The notes under the pieces: generated by a model
Databases searched by the model: none
Told to the model about the DNA's origin: nothing
The model's input: only the letters and a program-made list of their open reading frames with translations
From: Stomoxys calcitrans
Lineage: Eukaryota; Arthropoda; Insecta; Diptera; Muscidae
Length of the DNA stretch: 64,000 nt
Reading direction: 5' to 3'
Assembly: GCF_963082655.1 (NCBI RefSeq)
Contig: NC_081555.1
Coordinates: forward strand, 30,303,266 to 30,367,265
Part shown: positions 46,385 through 57,820 of the stretch, piece by piece
How positions within the stretch are numbered: the first letter of the stretch is position 1
Layout of the letters: each line of letters starts with the position of its first letter
Program-made: the position numbers and the translations under genes

Positions 46385-47795
46385 TGAAAAAAAACGAGTA
46401 AAAGCGTGCTAAGTTCGGCCGGGACAAATATTATATACCGTCCACCATGGATCGCATTCGTCAAGTTCTTTACCCAGTATCTTTTTATAGGCGAGCAAAG
46501 GTTATGGACAAATTCGGGCTATACATGGTTTGAATGATGGAGACCATAGCCGAAGTCATTGTTCAAAATTTCAGGGTAGCCCTATTGGGGCTCAAGAAGA
46601 AAAATCGGAAGATCGGTTTATATGGAAGCTATAGCAAATTATGAACCGATTCATACTATATTTGGCGCATAGGTTGAAGGTCATAGGAGAAGTCGTTACG
46701 TAAAATTCCAACCGATCAGAAAAGAACTGCACACTCTAGGGGTTCAAGAAGTGCTTTCGGGAGTTATGGTTATGCAAAGGTTATGGATCAATTCGGGTTA
46801 TACATGGTTTGGATGATGGTGACCATAGTAGAAGTCATTGTTCAAAATTTTAGGGTAACCCTATTGGGTCTGAAGAAGAAAAATCGGGAGATTGGTTCAT
46901 ATCGGTTTATGAACCAATTCAGACTATATTTGCTGCGTGGGTTGAAGGTCATAGGAGAAGTCGTTATGTAAAACTTCAACCAATATTCGGGAGATCGGTT
47001 TATATGGGAGCTATATCAGGTTTTGAACCGATTCAAGCCATACTGGGTACGTATGTTGGAGGTTGCAAAAGAGACTGAAGAAGTATAATCGGGAAAACGG
47101 TTTATATGGCAGTTATATAATTTTTTGAACCGATTAGGACTTGACACATCTGTACTTGTAATACATGGCACATCTCTCGAATGTCATAAAATCGCATAAG
47201 AATTACGTCCTCCAGAGGCTCAAGAAGTCAATTTAGGTTTACATGAGAGCTACTTGTAATATATGGCACATCTCTCGAATGTCATAAAATCGCATAAGAA
47301 TTACGTCCTCCAGAGGCCCAAGAAGTCAAATTAGGTTTATATGAGAGCAGGGGCCAATTTGGACCACACATAGCACACTTGTTGGGAGTTATAACAAAAC
47401 GCTACCTGAACATTTTCTACCAAATCGAATATGACTTGTGCCTTCTAGAGGATCAAGAAGTCAAGATCCGAGATCGATTTATATGGCAGCTATACCAAAA
47501 CATGGACCGATTTAGTCCATTTACAATCCCAACCGACTTGTACTAATAAGAAGTATTTGTGCAAGCGACTTGTACTAATAAGAAGTATTTCAAGCACAAC
47601 CTAGCTTTACTCCTTCGTGTTAGTTAGCGTGCTTTCGGCAGACAGACGGACGGACGGACACGGCTATATCGACTTAGAACATCAAGACAATCGAGAGTAT
47701 GTATACTTTGTTGGATGGCAGATCAATATTTCGATGAGTTACAAATTGAAGGACGAAATTAGTATACCCCTATCCTATAGTGGGGGGTATAAAAA
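46385..47795 (+). repeat. Longest repeat 1 copy, with both termini and three duplications
   Basis: It starts CGTGCTAAGTTCGGCC and TATACCGTCCACCATGGATC. It ends TTTGTTGGATGGCAGATCAA and TATACCCCTATCCTATAG, followed by a perfect complement GGGGTATA. Internal tandem duplications have periods 279 (46495/46774), 98 (47153/47251) and 32 (47534/47566). No coding. Confidence 0.85.
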
Positions 47796-48415
47796 CATTA
47801 ACCGCAAATTTATGCCGTTCGAGACAAAATAGCACTACAATAAAAGGTTTTTGGTAGTAGAGTACACATTTTGCCCCCCAATATGGGTTGATCGCGCTTT
47901 AAATGTTTGGGTTGAAAATGCTGCATCACATGTGGTAGCTTTGTGATATGATTTTGAAAATAGGTAACAAATACACTTAACAAACCAATAAGGGTGGATC
48001 TGAAATAGGACTCTATACTAGCCACAGTTTGAAACTTCGGCGAATTCGGAAAATATCCACTCTTTATGGGAACAAAACCCAAAATCTATATAACAGCTAC
48101 ACACGTATCTATATACAGTCAGCAGTCAGATCTGAACCATAATTGGAATGGTGTCAAGGGATCTAATATATCTCAATGTTCCAAATTTCAGCGAAATCGT
48201 TTAATAAATGCGCCTTCTGTGGGTTTAAGACCCTTAATGCCCATTAATTTCCTTCTATATGACAGATATATCTAAATATGATGTTATGGACCATACAGGG
48301 TTCGGATATCCTAAATGCAGGCAACTCATGTAATAAATAAGGCTTTTTTGTAATATAGCTTAGGACCATAAATTAAAATTTTTATCTAGATTTTTTTGGA
48401 CTTTTTTTGGACTCT
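47796..48415 (-). repeat. Mixed repeat 2 and repeat 1 scraps
   Basis: 47800-47890 holds repeat 2 phrases. 48080-48360 holds repeat 1 phrases (CAGCGAAATCGTTTAATAAA, GCGCCTTCTGTGGGTTTAAG). Confidence 0.6.
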
Positions 48416-48421
48416 AAAAGT

Positions 48422-48695
48422 ATTTAAAGGTCAGCATGTCAGCCTATGAAGCTGATCCCCTGGATTCGAATCCTGGTGAGAAAAAATGTTCAGCGGTGAA
48501 TATCTCCTCCATTTGTGAGGTACTACGCCATGTAAAAACTTCTTCCCAAAGAAATGTTGCACTTCGGTTTACCGTTCAGACTTGGCTATAAATAGGAGGT
48601 CCTTTATCATTAAGCTTAAAACTTGAATCGGAGAGCACTCATTGATATGTGAAAAGTTTGCCACTGTTCCTTAATAAAAGTTCATGGGTAAATTT
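48422..48695 (+). mobile_element. SINE copy 9, 5' part damaged
   Basis: Head remnant GGTCAGCATGTCAGCCTATG, B box GGATTCGAATCC, body and tail GGGTAAATTTGCAAAA. The A-box part is lost. No clear TSD. Confidence 0.8.
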
Positions 48696-48787
48696 GCAAA
48701 AATATATAATTGTTGATTTTTTCGATATTAATTTGCAAAGAAGATGCCTGATGCTTGATCCAAATAGTTTCTCAATATTTGTGGTTA

Positions 48788-48926
48788 ATATAAGTTAATG
48801 GCCCACCACCCAAGCGATATCATTGCTCCTACTCTATATTTGGTCTGCTCATACTCCGCGATTCAAAGAACAAGAGCAGTCCAAATGCCAAGTGCTGAGT
48901 TTGGGTGGTGTGCCATTAACTTATAT
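48788..48926. mobile_element. 139-bp hairpin MITE with 26-bp inverted ends
   Basis: 48788-48813 (ATATAAGTTAATGGCCCACC...) and 48901-48926 are reverse complements with one mismatch. An inner pair (ATTTGGTCTGCTC, 48838-48850, and GAGCAGTCCAAAT) extends the hairpin. ATAT at both edges could be the target duplication. Confidence 0.8.
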
Positions 48927-48929
48927 ATT

Positions 48930-49435
48930 TAAAAAATATAAAAAAACCTATATCCATTATCAAAATTGTGTATCAGGAGTACATTAAAGAAGAATAGAAT
49001 AGAGTACATTAAAGTAGAATAACGTCATCAGCACAACCACGGTTTCCTCATATTGTATGCCAGAAATGCGTGGTATGTCTGCAGCTATGATATAGTGGGA
49101 AAAAGAGGTGAATTAAAGTTCGTAACACCCATGATTTCGCGAAACCATTTGACACAGCATCAATCATTTCAAATAATTCGTTTATTAAATAAATATATGT
49201 TGGACATGGGTGCGCATAATTACTATTTGATAATTATCCTTACTTGTGCCATAAGTCATACACCACCTTGGCCACTCATATTCCACATTAGCATAATTGA
49301 CAAATAATCATTTGCAAATCCAATCGGTAAATCATGGGTGATACGAAACACTAAAAAATCAGAGGCACCGAATGTTGTATTAACCACTGTTATTCATCGT
49401 CGTTATTTTCTAAGACGATTGACCCCGCTTCCTTG
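48930..49435. other. Non-genic DNA
   Basis: No gene recognised. The + frame 49053-49307 lacks any domain. Confidence 0.4.
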
Positions 49436-49439
49436 CTTT

Positions 49440-49790
49440 AATTGCATTTATCAACCTGTAACTTAGAACTGGTCATATTAAGACCTTAGATGGTCAGAAA
49501 CGACATCTGCAGTAGCTGTACAGACGTCGTAGAGGAGGAGACTATAGAAAATAGTGCCCAGTACTGACAGGCAAAAAGGGCTGCACTTCATGTTCTCATT
49601 TCTTTGAGAACTTGTCTGCATAAATGTATGTGAACATTCGCAAGTTGTTTGGTTTTTTAAAGCGATCTGAATGATTCACCGGTAAGAACAAGAACGCATT
49701 TTCCTTAGCTTGCTCCTGTAGTATCACAGTGGACGTAAACGTCTAGGTGAGTTTGATTGCAGACTGCCACTTAAACCGAGGAGCTAGAAG
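49440..49790 (+). mobile_element. Family B 3' end
   Basis: GTCGTAGAGGAGGAGACTAT, CATTCGCAAGTTGTTTGG, TATCACAGTGGACGTAAACG and GCAGACTGCCACTTAAACC match the end of 22037-23495. Confidence 0.7.
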
Positions 49791-49909
49791 CTAGTTGGAT
49801 CGCATTTGGTATAGCAATTGAGAGGTCTAATATTTCAAACGCCAGTAAAATCGCAATTTTTGTGAAACTATAACATTTTTTGAAATTTAGAACATATGAT
49901 CCAGATCGG

Positions 49910-50255
49910 ATCGTCCATTGTGATACCACAGGAGCAGGCGAAGAAAGATGCCTTCTAGTTCCTACCGTTGAATCATCCAGATCGCTTAAAAAACAACAAA
50001 CAACTTGAGAATCTTCACATCCACTTATTCAGACAAGTTCTCAAGGAAATGAGAACCTGAAGTGCAACCCTCTCTGCCTGACAGTACGGGACACACAAAT
50101 GTTCTATAGTCATCTTTACAGCTACTGCAGAAGTCGTTTCTTGTGACTTTCAGTTTGTCAGCATGTTTTTCAATTAGACAATGTCATGGCGGACACAATG
50201 ACTGAGACGTCTGTTCTAGCCAACGAATGCATAGTGGTAGTCATATGCGACAGTC
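49910..50255 (-). mobile_element. Family B 3' end, facing the previous copy
   Basis: On minus it carries the same 3' segment (GTGATACCACAGGAGCAGGC, AAGATGCCTTCTAGTTCCTA on +, as at 4270-4310). The two 3' ends are tail to tail, about 120 bases apart. Confidence 0.65.
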
Positions 50256-50329
50256 GAGGTTAGTTCTTGAATTTGTTTCTAAATTCGCCCAAATAGGATT
50301 GGTTTTTTGCGAATCAGACAGCCACTGTG

Positions 50330-50715
50330 TAGACAAAATAAGGGCTTTATGTGAAGGTGTAGAGTGTAGTTGGTGCAGCCATAGTCTACGACCAAAAAAT
50401 TAGCGTGCCCACGGCTCTTAAGCAGCTTCCAAAATGTTATCCCGATAATAATTCACACTTTCTTTGACGCCAGTTTCGATGAAAACTATTGAAGAACGGC
50501 CATTAGCGGTCACAGATGTCCATAACATGACTTGAGATGAAAAATTTCGTCGGTTGGCCGTTCGTAGACTCTACCTTTTCGAACATGTGCTCGGTTAAGG
50601 AAACACGATAATTTGATAGTTTAGAATTGATGAATTTGGAACATTTTCTCGTCAGACAACACGATGTTCGGAAATTTACCACGATCATGTAGGCGTTGTA
50701 ACTACTTAACTTTTT
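50330..50715 (-). mobile_element. Second Tc1/mariner-type transposase relic
   Basis: On minus: QRLHDRGKFPNIVLSDEKMF (first catalytic D in S-D-E-K present). After frameshifts follow SQVMLWTSVTANGRSSIVFI, ETGVKESVNYYRDNILEAA and PWAR, then GRRLWLHQLHSTPSHKA, where the usual F-Q-Q-D is H-Q-L-H, so the second Asp is lost. Stops occur after MFQIHQF and after EAA. It is a different subfamily from 39.1 kb. Confidence 0.75.
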
Positions 50716-50724
50716 CAGATCTAG

Positions 50725-51620
50725 ATTAGGTTGAAAAGAGGGTGCAGATTTTTATCCGCCCATGCTACTTCCTTGCTACTTACAAAATCCTTAATTATTT
50801 TCCATGCCACACCCCAAAGTTGGTTCATGTCCGGTATTATGTTCCCACCAAAATGCCGGTGTCTTTTAGCCGCGAAAACCGGGCAATGACATAGGAAATG
50901 CTCTAACGTCTCATCATCTTCCCCACATGCCCTACACATGCTATCGCTCGCAGCACTGATTTTGCATAAGTAAGCTCGTAGTCCTATGTGTCCCGTTATC
51001 AAACCAATAGCTATACTGACTTACTTCTTACTCCCTTTCAGTAATAGCCTCGCCCTCTCACGTCCTGCCGACTATTTCGTTATTTCACAGTGCTACATGC
51101 GCATTCGTCGCCCACGCCCTTAACTCGGAATGCGTCGACCCGAAAGGTATCGGGTTTACCGAGTTTATTGACGGCAGTCCTCTGCCTTCACCATCAAACC
51201 GTCTGCACTTTCATTCCACCTTACTCTGCTATGGCCCGGCACCCAAACGATGCGGATTTTGCCATCCTCAGAGAAGGCGTTAATCCCCATCTTACATTCC
51301 AAGATTGTTTGTGATTTTACCGTCCTGGTTTTTATTGCCCTTTTTCCTTTTTTTTCTGTCCGTAAATGTGTTCAGACATGACGTCCTCGGGTAAGCACCA
51401 CACCACCTCACGCATTCCGTAATCGCCCGGAACTTCGCCTACAGAACCGCATTATGGGCGGGCAGTCTAAAACAAATCTCAGTCCTTGGGTTCTCAATGT
51501 AGATCCCCAGGACCATTCTGTCCCTTAACTTTGATCCATCTGTGTAACATGATCTTTCAGATGGCAGTACTAGGTTTCCATCAGTCCAAGACTGTGCCGT
51601 GGCAGCAGTTTATTATCTCC
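50725..51620 (-). mobile_element. Family A non-LTR relic, RNase H and C-terminus
   Basis: On minus, 50721-51002 encodes TGHIGLRAYLCKISAASDSM followed by CRACGEDDETLEHFLCHCPV, the terminal CCHC. About 51235-51300 encodes CKMGINAFSEDGKIRIVWVP then GHSRV, the end of RNase H. About 51490-51620 encodes its start (SCYTDGSKLRDR-like). It is the best copy of family A here, but frames are broken. Confidence 0.8.
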
Positions 51621-52300
51621 AGGATCAATTTTTTTCGAATATGGCCACTTAATATTCGACCTCGTTAGGAGATCTTTTGTAGCTAATATCTTACATGACT
51701 GAATAGAGCATAACGAGAAGGAAGGGCCATCTTTGTCAATAGGGACATGGGGGACACTTTTTCGAAAAAAAATGCTTTTGCCTATAGTAAATAGGTTATT
51801 AATCTCACGTGTAGGGGGTTTTGGTGGTTTTTGTTTTGGCTAGTTATATTCGAATTTGTTTTCGCATACATCAAAAATTGGCCTGGTCAAAATTAATGCA
51901 ATTTTATTCTAAAAATTCCTCTTGACTTTTTATTAATTAACAGAACAATAGCTTTGCGAAAGGAATAACAACACTTCTTAAAGCTTCCATTGATAATGGA
52001 ATAAAGTCTTTAATTAATCTTTATTACTAAATCATTAGCGGTCCAATTGCGCATCAACAATGTGTAGCTTGACAAAAACTTCACTTTGTTCACATGACGA
52101 GTTAGTAATTAATCGACTTTATTAATGACAAAGAAATATTTAGTAATCCAAATCAATTGTTTCTACTCTCCGAATATTTTTAAAATAAGCCATTAAAATT
52201 GAAGACTTTTTATTTCATGAAGCATACAACATGATGTCATAATGTGCATTTTGGAATGATGATGGATGTTAAATGTTGTAGTAGCCACATTTTCATGTGG
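51621..52300. other. Non-genic AT-rich DNA
   Basis: Nothing recognised. Confidence 0.4.
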
Positions 52301-52304
52301 AGAT

Positions 52305-52650
52305 GGCGATCCTCGCAAGAACCGATCGCCGCACTATCAGAGTGGCCATTGGTTATTTAAAGACGCCAATAACTCGCCTTGTTATATCGAGCATCATAGG
52401 CACTCAGTATTTGTGCAAAGCCAGTGCCGCCCGACCCCTCACTGAGACCCACCGCTCGATACCGCAGATTGTTCGTGACTGCTGTTTCAGCTACTCCATA
52501 TGGAGCATTCCACTATCCACAACCTGTGACGCGCCCGGTAGCTCGAAGCTAAGCTTCTCGTGACGGCAATGAACACCACACAGATCAGACCACAATGTTC
52601 TAGCCTGTGTGGTGCTCACAGCTATCCCGCGCCGGGAGAAGAATTGTATT
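52305..52650 (+). repeat. Dispersed repeat related to 1-120
   Basis: 52342-52395 matches 38-104. A GC-richer continuation (CTCACTGAGACCCACCGC, TGTGACGCGCCCGGTAGCTC) and an inverted CTGTGTGGTG-type pair (CACCACACAG at 52571, CTGTGTGGTG at 52605) follow. The 88-codon open frame has no domain. Confidence 0.45.
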
Positions 52651-53785
52651 TATCTCTAACAGGGAAAAGGTTCAGGGTTTTCCAACTGTTTCAACTTTTT
52701 TTAAAAATTGCATAAAGATATTGCAATTTTACGACTACTACAAACCCCATTCTATGCTTAAGCCACTAGTAGTTTGGGTTGCAAAACACTCAAAGCACGC
52801 GGCGCATTGTTTTTGAAGCTACTCAAAATTCGAGCAACTTCCGCATTAGCAGGTGCCTGAGGTGCATTCATAATTTTTTCCATTCATTTTCTCGCCATGA
52901 GTTAGTTGCACGTGCTTTTGCTATGCTTGATGTTCATTCATTTGAGTTGCACACTTTTGTTTTATGGGCCATTTGTTACAAAAAAAAACCATATCTCAGC
53001 ACTATGGGGCATGGAAATGTCGTTGATGAGGTTTGGCAGAGTAGTTGTCGGTTTAGTTTGAACACTGTTCCAAGTAGGTGAGTGTTTCTGTTACACCCAC
53101 AATTCAATGACGTTGCACACTTTGTTTTTATTTGGCTTTGGCATTCTTCACTTTTTGTTTAATGTAGATCGCAAAACACTTGACGATATGCTTTTTGGGG
53201 TTATTGGCCAAAAATAAACACCGCACACACAGTTGCCGGCAAAGCGACATCATTGAATTGTGCGCCAATTGTTCATAGTTCCCAACATTTGTGCAAACAT
53301 TTACAAGTCACTGACTACCTCAATTACTCCAAATTGGTACGACGACATTAATTGCGCAATCAAAACAAATGATTTCCATGGAAGCACTAAGCCCAAAAAG
53401 GAGGTAAACGAGACTCACTCATAATCCGATTATTTTAATGCTTGTGTCAGTTAGACCAATAGACAGTCGGGCAAAAATATGCAAGCACTTATAATGTTGC
53501 CATCCACGGCATTCATTTGACCAAATGTGAACAATTTGTCTAGTTAGTATTTAGGGTGCCACGCAAAAATGTTTGTGGTCTTAGAAAAATTGAGAAATTA
53601 CACAAATTGCTATAAAAGTGATTAAAAGAGTAGATATGGCCTTTAGTTTGACAAGTATGGTTAGCAGAACGTTCCATTTCATTTTGAGAAGGAACGTGCC
53701 GAATCTATGCTATGGTATATTTGACCTATCATTTTGTGTTTTTTAAGGAGCTGGTGTCAGAATTGCTAGAAGTCCTTGTTAAACA
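52651..53785. other. Non-genic, apparently unique DNA
   Basis: No repeat phrase or gene recognised. It could be conserved intronic or intergenic DNA of the host. Confidence 0.4.
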
Positions 53786-53789
53786 AAAC

Positions 53790-54000
53790 TTTAAGCAATG
53801 CTGATCCCTGAGTAGTTTCCCTTGAATGTGTATGGTTGTTGCTAGTCTTGGCCCATCTGCTCTAAAATTCCCTGAGGTATTTCTGTGGTAAAGACGACTG
53901 CAACCGCGAAGGGGGCTTTGTTAGTTCTGATATGCGTTCTTCATACATTTAATGGCGGCCTGGCTGTCTGAGAAGATATTTATACCAACCGAATGGGTAG
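53790..54000 (-). mobile_element. Family B RNase H fragment
   Basis: On minus it encodes VGINIFSDSQAAIKCMKNAY (third RNase H box) and, after a break, SGNFRADGPRLATTIHIQGK (compare GNYKADELAKLVTTLHIPGK). Frameshifted. Confidence 0.7.
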
Positions 54001-54160
54001 CCCACCATAAAAGGTGAGTTCATTCGGAGGACAGTCTGGCATATGATACCCTATAGAGAAAAAGTGTGGGTAAAAAGGTAAAGAAAAAGTGTAAAATTGT
54101 GAAAACACAAGAAGAGAGTCGAGTTAAAGCACCATTCGGGCAAGCCCTTATGTCCCCTGG
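54001..54160. repeat. Short repeat shared with 60853-60945
   Basis: GTAGCCCACCATAAAAGGTG, ACTCGG/ATTCGGAGGACAGT and TGATACC phrases occur in the same order in both places. Confidence 0.5.
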
Positions 54161-54289
54161 AGCATCGAAGAATAAACGTTTAGCCGTGGCGATAAGTACT
54201 ACACGTATTTCTAGAGCTAAGAATCCGAGATGACATAGAGAGCTCAAGTTCTCAAAAACGAGCTGGAACTCAGGTTCTATTGTAGGTGG

Positions 54290-55735
54290 TCACGTCACTT
54301 ACGTATGGCAAAACCGAAAGAAAAGAGACAGCAAGTTTGGAATTCAATTCAAACTTACATGAGTGTTTTTTGATAAGAGACGAGAAGCGTTATGATGTGC
54401 GCGTTGGGGTACATCGCGACCCCCTCGAAACCACTCCGTCTATTCCATGTACCTGTGGGGACATTCCAGAGAACCATGTGCAATATCGCCGAGATAAGAA
54501 AAAGTCTGTCCCCTTAAGATGGAAAATCTGTTTTCTTCCCCTCCTCATCAAGACAGCTTTCACAGTAATCATTATGCGGGATTCCTCTGTGGCCAAATGA
54601 CCTATCACTCAGTGACCTCTTATTATAAGCCAGCAGATCCTTCGTTCTCTTCCGGTCGACGGTAAGCCACAGTGTCTTGGCAGTTCGGCATTCATGAACA
54701 GATTCCCAATTCGCCAGCGCCTCCGCACTGGGCACTTTCTCTATTATGTTCAGTAGTTCAACTGCTCCGGTTACTGGTTCGCTCCCAGTGTATGACCTCT
54801 CCCTGGCATATTCGTCTTCCGGAATTCCATCGTGTACAGGAACCTAAGTTAGCACTATATCATGAGCCCGAAATCTTTTCAAAGATTCCAAACACCTCGC
54901 TACGCACTTCGACTTCTCTGGCCTCGAACCCAAGGCCTTAAGATTCACCCACTGTCCACATAGATCCTGAGTTTCGAAGTCAATAAATCCCTTCGCAGAA
55001 TTTCTTTTGGGATACCACCCACTCTTTCGTTATGGCAAAGATACCTAAAAGACCGTACACTCGTCCGGCATATCGATGTTGAGTGTCTCGAAGAATACCA
55101 GCTATCTAGTCCTTGGCTCCATGTCATCTGTGAAGTCAGAGGTCTCATTCTCTTTAAACACGGTATTCGCCTCCCACTTTTCCCTACTGAACATCCTCCT
55201 GCAGGTGTAGAAGCCGCACAGCGCATTTCAGTTTCTTTCCTGTCAGGCCCAGATATTTCGCCTCCTTCACCAATTGCAAGGTGATTCCGTCCAAAGACGG
55301 TAGCCTAAAATGCGATATCTTATATCACCTGGAGAAAATTACCAGGGTTCGGCCTAACACTATTTCTCGTAGCCCATCTCGGCAGTTTTCACAGTGACCG
55401 TTCTATGATCTCGCTTATTATCGACAGAAATTTGCCTCGTATCAGTAGTACAGCGTCGTCCGCATATGCAATCATTCTCCGCCATCCCTTTTGAAATTCA
55501 ACAGGATTTTGTTTTCTAGTTTCCGCGGAATCGGCGCCAACACTCCTACCTAAGGCGTACCCCTTGTCACCCGCCTTCTGCCCACACTATAGCCCAAATC
55601 CGTGTTAATAATCCTCTCACATAGCATACAATGCTTCTACCGAGAGATACTCGGTTGTATACACATCTTGTCCAGGGCGGCAATTATCGAACCCATCTCC
55701 ACGTTGCATATAGAGATAATTCTTTGCCTTCGTAA
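54290..55735 (-). mobile_element. Family D non-LTR relic: RT, RNase H, C-terminus
   Basis: On minus, 55620-55700 encodes IIAALDKMCIQPSISR. About 55455-55466 encodes Y-A-D-D within an MIAYADDAVLLIRGKFLSII frame, the RT catalytic box. 54780-54930 encodes the RNase H end (CLESLKRFRAHDIVLT, stop, VPVHDGIPEDEYARE). 54514-54735 encodes CRTAKTLWLTVDRKRTKDLL and IPHNDYCESCLDEEGKKTD, the C-terminal cysteine region. The order is that of I/R1-type elements. A MITE splits it upstream at 55.74-56.07 kb. Not functional. Confidence 0.8.
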
Positions 55736-55739
55736 ATTG

Positions 55740-56066
55740 CAAAATACGAAGCAGGTCTCGGTCAAAATTGCAAAAAAAAGATTAAAAAAAGACCTTGAGT
55801 GAACTTTTTTGGGATTTCGCGCACTATCCAGCAAAAAAATAAAAATTGCAATCGGACCACAAACGAAGATATGGCAGCCCCAACAAATTTTCGAAATACC
55901 GAGGTGATAAACTTCAAGGGCCTGCGAAAAGCGCCCGGACAACCTAGGGCCTTGGAATTTTGCACACAATCTCGAAAGCTCCAACCATTCCAAATTTTAA
56001 ACAGATATCTCTATCCGTGTTCAGACGGTATATTTTTTACTAGTTTTTTCGATTTCTCCCGCTGTG
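55740..56066 (-). mobile_element. CACAGTGGGA-family MITE inside family D
   Basis: On minus it starts CACAGCGGGAGAAATCG, then CGGATAGAGATATCTG and CACCTCGGTATTTCGAAAAT. It separates a likely A-F-N-N RT box (EYLTSMA, stop, RAFNNA on minus from about 56105 to 56065) from GSIIAALDKM. The end near 55740 is not clearly defined. The 118- and 138-codon open frames across it are by-products. Confidence 0.6.
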
Positions 56067-56590
56067 CATTGTTAAAAGCCCTCTATGCCATCGAAGTTAA
56101 ATATTCCTTTGCCTCTCGGCGGCGGTCCCATCCGATTACGATCAGAATGACGCTCAGTGCACCATATAATATAGTACTCAATGAAACTGTCACGTACAGA
56201 CTAGCCATTCTTTAGATCCGACTGAGTTTAGGACAGAAAGTTGTTCTTAAAGTGCCTTCCACCTGATGTATGGTGTCATGTGGCATTATACGTCTAATAA
56301 CTGTCGTCCAGCGGGAGCCTTTTTTAGACAGACTAGGTCTCTTTTGGATCCAGCTGAAAATTAAACAATAGATGGATTTTTTTAAAGTTGCATCCACCAG
56401 TCCAAAATACCATGCAGCATAATTGCCGCGGATGGCGCCCGAGCAGGGACTAATTCCGAATCGCACCGCGGCAAACGGTTCAGACACCGTAAGAACCATG
56501 TCCAACACACGATAACGCAAAGTCAACAAGTGCTAAGCATTTGTCCACTTTATCACTAGGTTGGATTTACCTTCTAAAGAAAGAGTAGAT
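56067..56590 (-). mobile_element. Probable 5' part of family D, strongly decayed
   Basis: On minus, 56067-56110 keeps the A-F-N-N region. Farther up (56212-56529) a 105-codon open frame has no recognisable RT motif, and a + strand frame is also open to 56215. Assignment beyond 56110 is a guess from position. Confidence 0.3.
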
Positions 56591-56591
56591 A

Positions 56592-57196
56592 GTGAGTCAG
56601 TGCCAGGCCACAAACATCATCGTAGATGGGTGCACGGTAGAGCATCTTCGGAAGGAACTGGCAAAGTACATTCGAGACAAACGGTTGAGAGCCTCATCAA
56701 AAAATCTCCTGCAAGATCTTGAGATGGAGATAAAAGCCAGAGAGAAAGAAGTGGTGGACCTGTATTCCACCGACATAATGGTATGCACGATGTACGTGGC
56801 ATCAACAAGCCAAAATACTCAAACGCCCCCTTAAATAACGATCCTTCCGATCACAAGGTCATGAACATAGTACAGAGAAGGCATCTGAAATATGCGAGGC
56901 AAGGCGACCTCCTAGAATTTTTGGAGGGAATGGAGGAATTATCCGAGTGCTACCGAATCTCGAAGGCCATCTGTTGCCCACTCTTCTCGGTATTCTGCAG
57001 GGCAATGATCTCAAATGGCCCAGGGTCAAAAGAAAAGATATATCGACCTGGGCTGAATCTCGACCTGAAATTGAGTGTCTTTTCTTATCGAAAAGGCACG
57101 CCATTCAACTGGAGGACTCGTTTTATAACCGACGCAAATTTAACAGAGAGGACAAAAGATTACATACTACGGAAGTCTATATGGAATTATTCTTAA
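56592..57196 (+). pseudogene. Unassigned protein-like frame, one frameshift
   Basis: About 200 codons in two frames (56592-56827 and then to 57196) that join at a five-C run near 56824-56828. A one-base indel there would explain the break. The first part is a charged helix-rich stretch (CTVEHLRKELAKYIRDKRLR). The second contains GDLLEFLEGMEELSECYRIS, a Cys-Cys-Pro hydrophobic segment and GTPFNWRTRFITDA near the end. No initiator ATG is visible at the left, where a stop precedes. I do not recognise the family. Candidates are a degraded host gene, an unknown transposon ORF, or an old viral insertion; the sequence alone cannot decide. Confidence 0.45.
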
Positions 57197-57249
57197 ACTT
57201 TCTGTGGTGCCCTTGCAGCTTTTGCCTTTTTAATGAGTATTCTACAACC

Positions 57250-57345
57250 CACCCTTAGTGCAAACAGATCCCTCGACCACCATGGCGGTTGTGGTTTGCC
57301 CCAGACTTAAGAGTTAAGTCGTCCAAGGCGTTCATGGTCCGTTTG
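57250..57345 (+). other. Short protein-like stretch between island parts
   Basis: One + frame (57276-57345) reads PPWRLWFAPDLRVKSSKAFM and on to DREKIS without a stop, then runs into repeat 1. It may belong to the same decayed island as 56592-57196. Confidence 0.25.
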
Positions 57346-57605
57346 GCGCCAATCGATCGCGAAAAGATATCGGCTAGAAATTTTGCACAGAGTTCTTTTT
57401 GGTGTAAGTCGTTGATTGCAAATGGGTCATATCTGTTCAGATTTGGATATTGTTCTTTGGCGTCTTGAGCTTCTGGAAGACACAATCTTTATCCGATTAG
57501 CTTCCACAACTTCTCCATAGAGCTTCTACATAAACCTACCTCCGGATTTGACATTTTAAGGTCCTGGAATCCGCATGTTTTCTCAACCCATTTTATAAAT
57601 AAAAA
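57346..57605 (-). repeat. Repeat 1 fragment
   Basis: GAAATTTTGCACAGAGTTCT, TGTTCAGATTTGGATATTG and CTTGAGCTTCTGGAAGACAC are typical repeat 1 phrases. It splits the coding island. Confidence 0.65.
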
Positions 57606-57820
57606 GTACACTCGGTGTTTTTATATAGTGTAGTTTCCGAGAAATCAGGGTTGAAAAAAAGATAGAACTGACACTATCTTATTATTCCAACCTCTTAAAG
57701 AGCGTATTGGTTTGCCAGGGAAGGTTGACGGTCTAGGCAAATTATAGGCACGCGAAGATAAATAGGTTCTACGTTGTCTTTAAAACTCGAACCGGGTGTC
57801 TTCGTCAAAAGCCCTGCTGA

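Noticed and set aside
55799..56215. A 138-codon plus frame opposite family D
   Set aside because: Two thirds of it is the CACAGTGGGA MITE, and the frame crosses an insertion boundary. Its last 45 codons remain unexplained.
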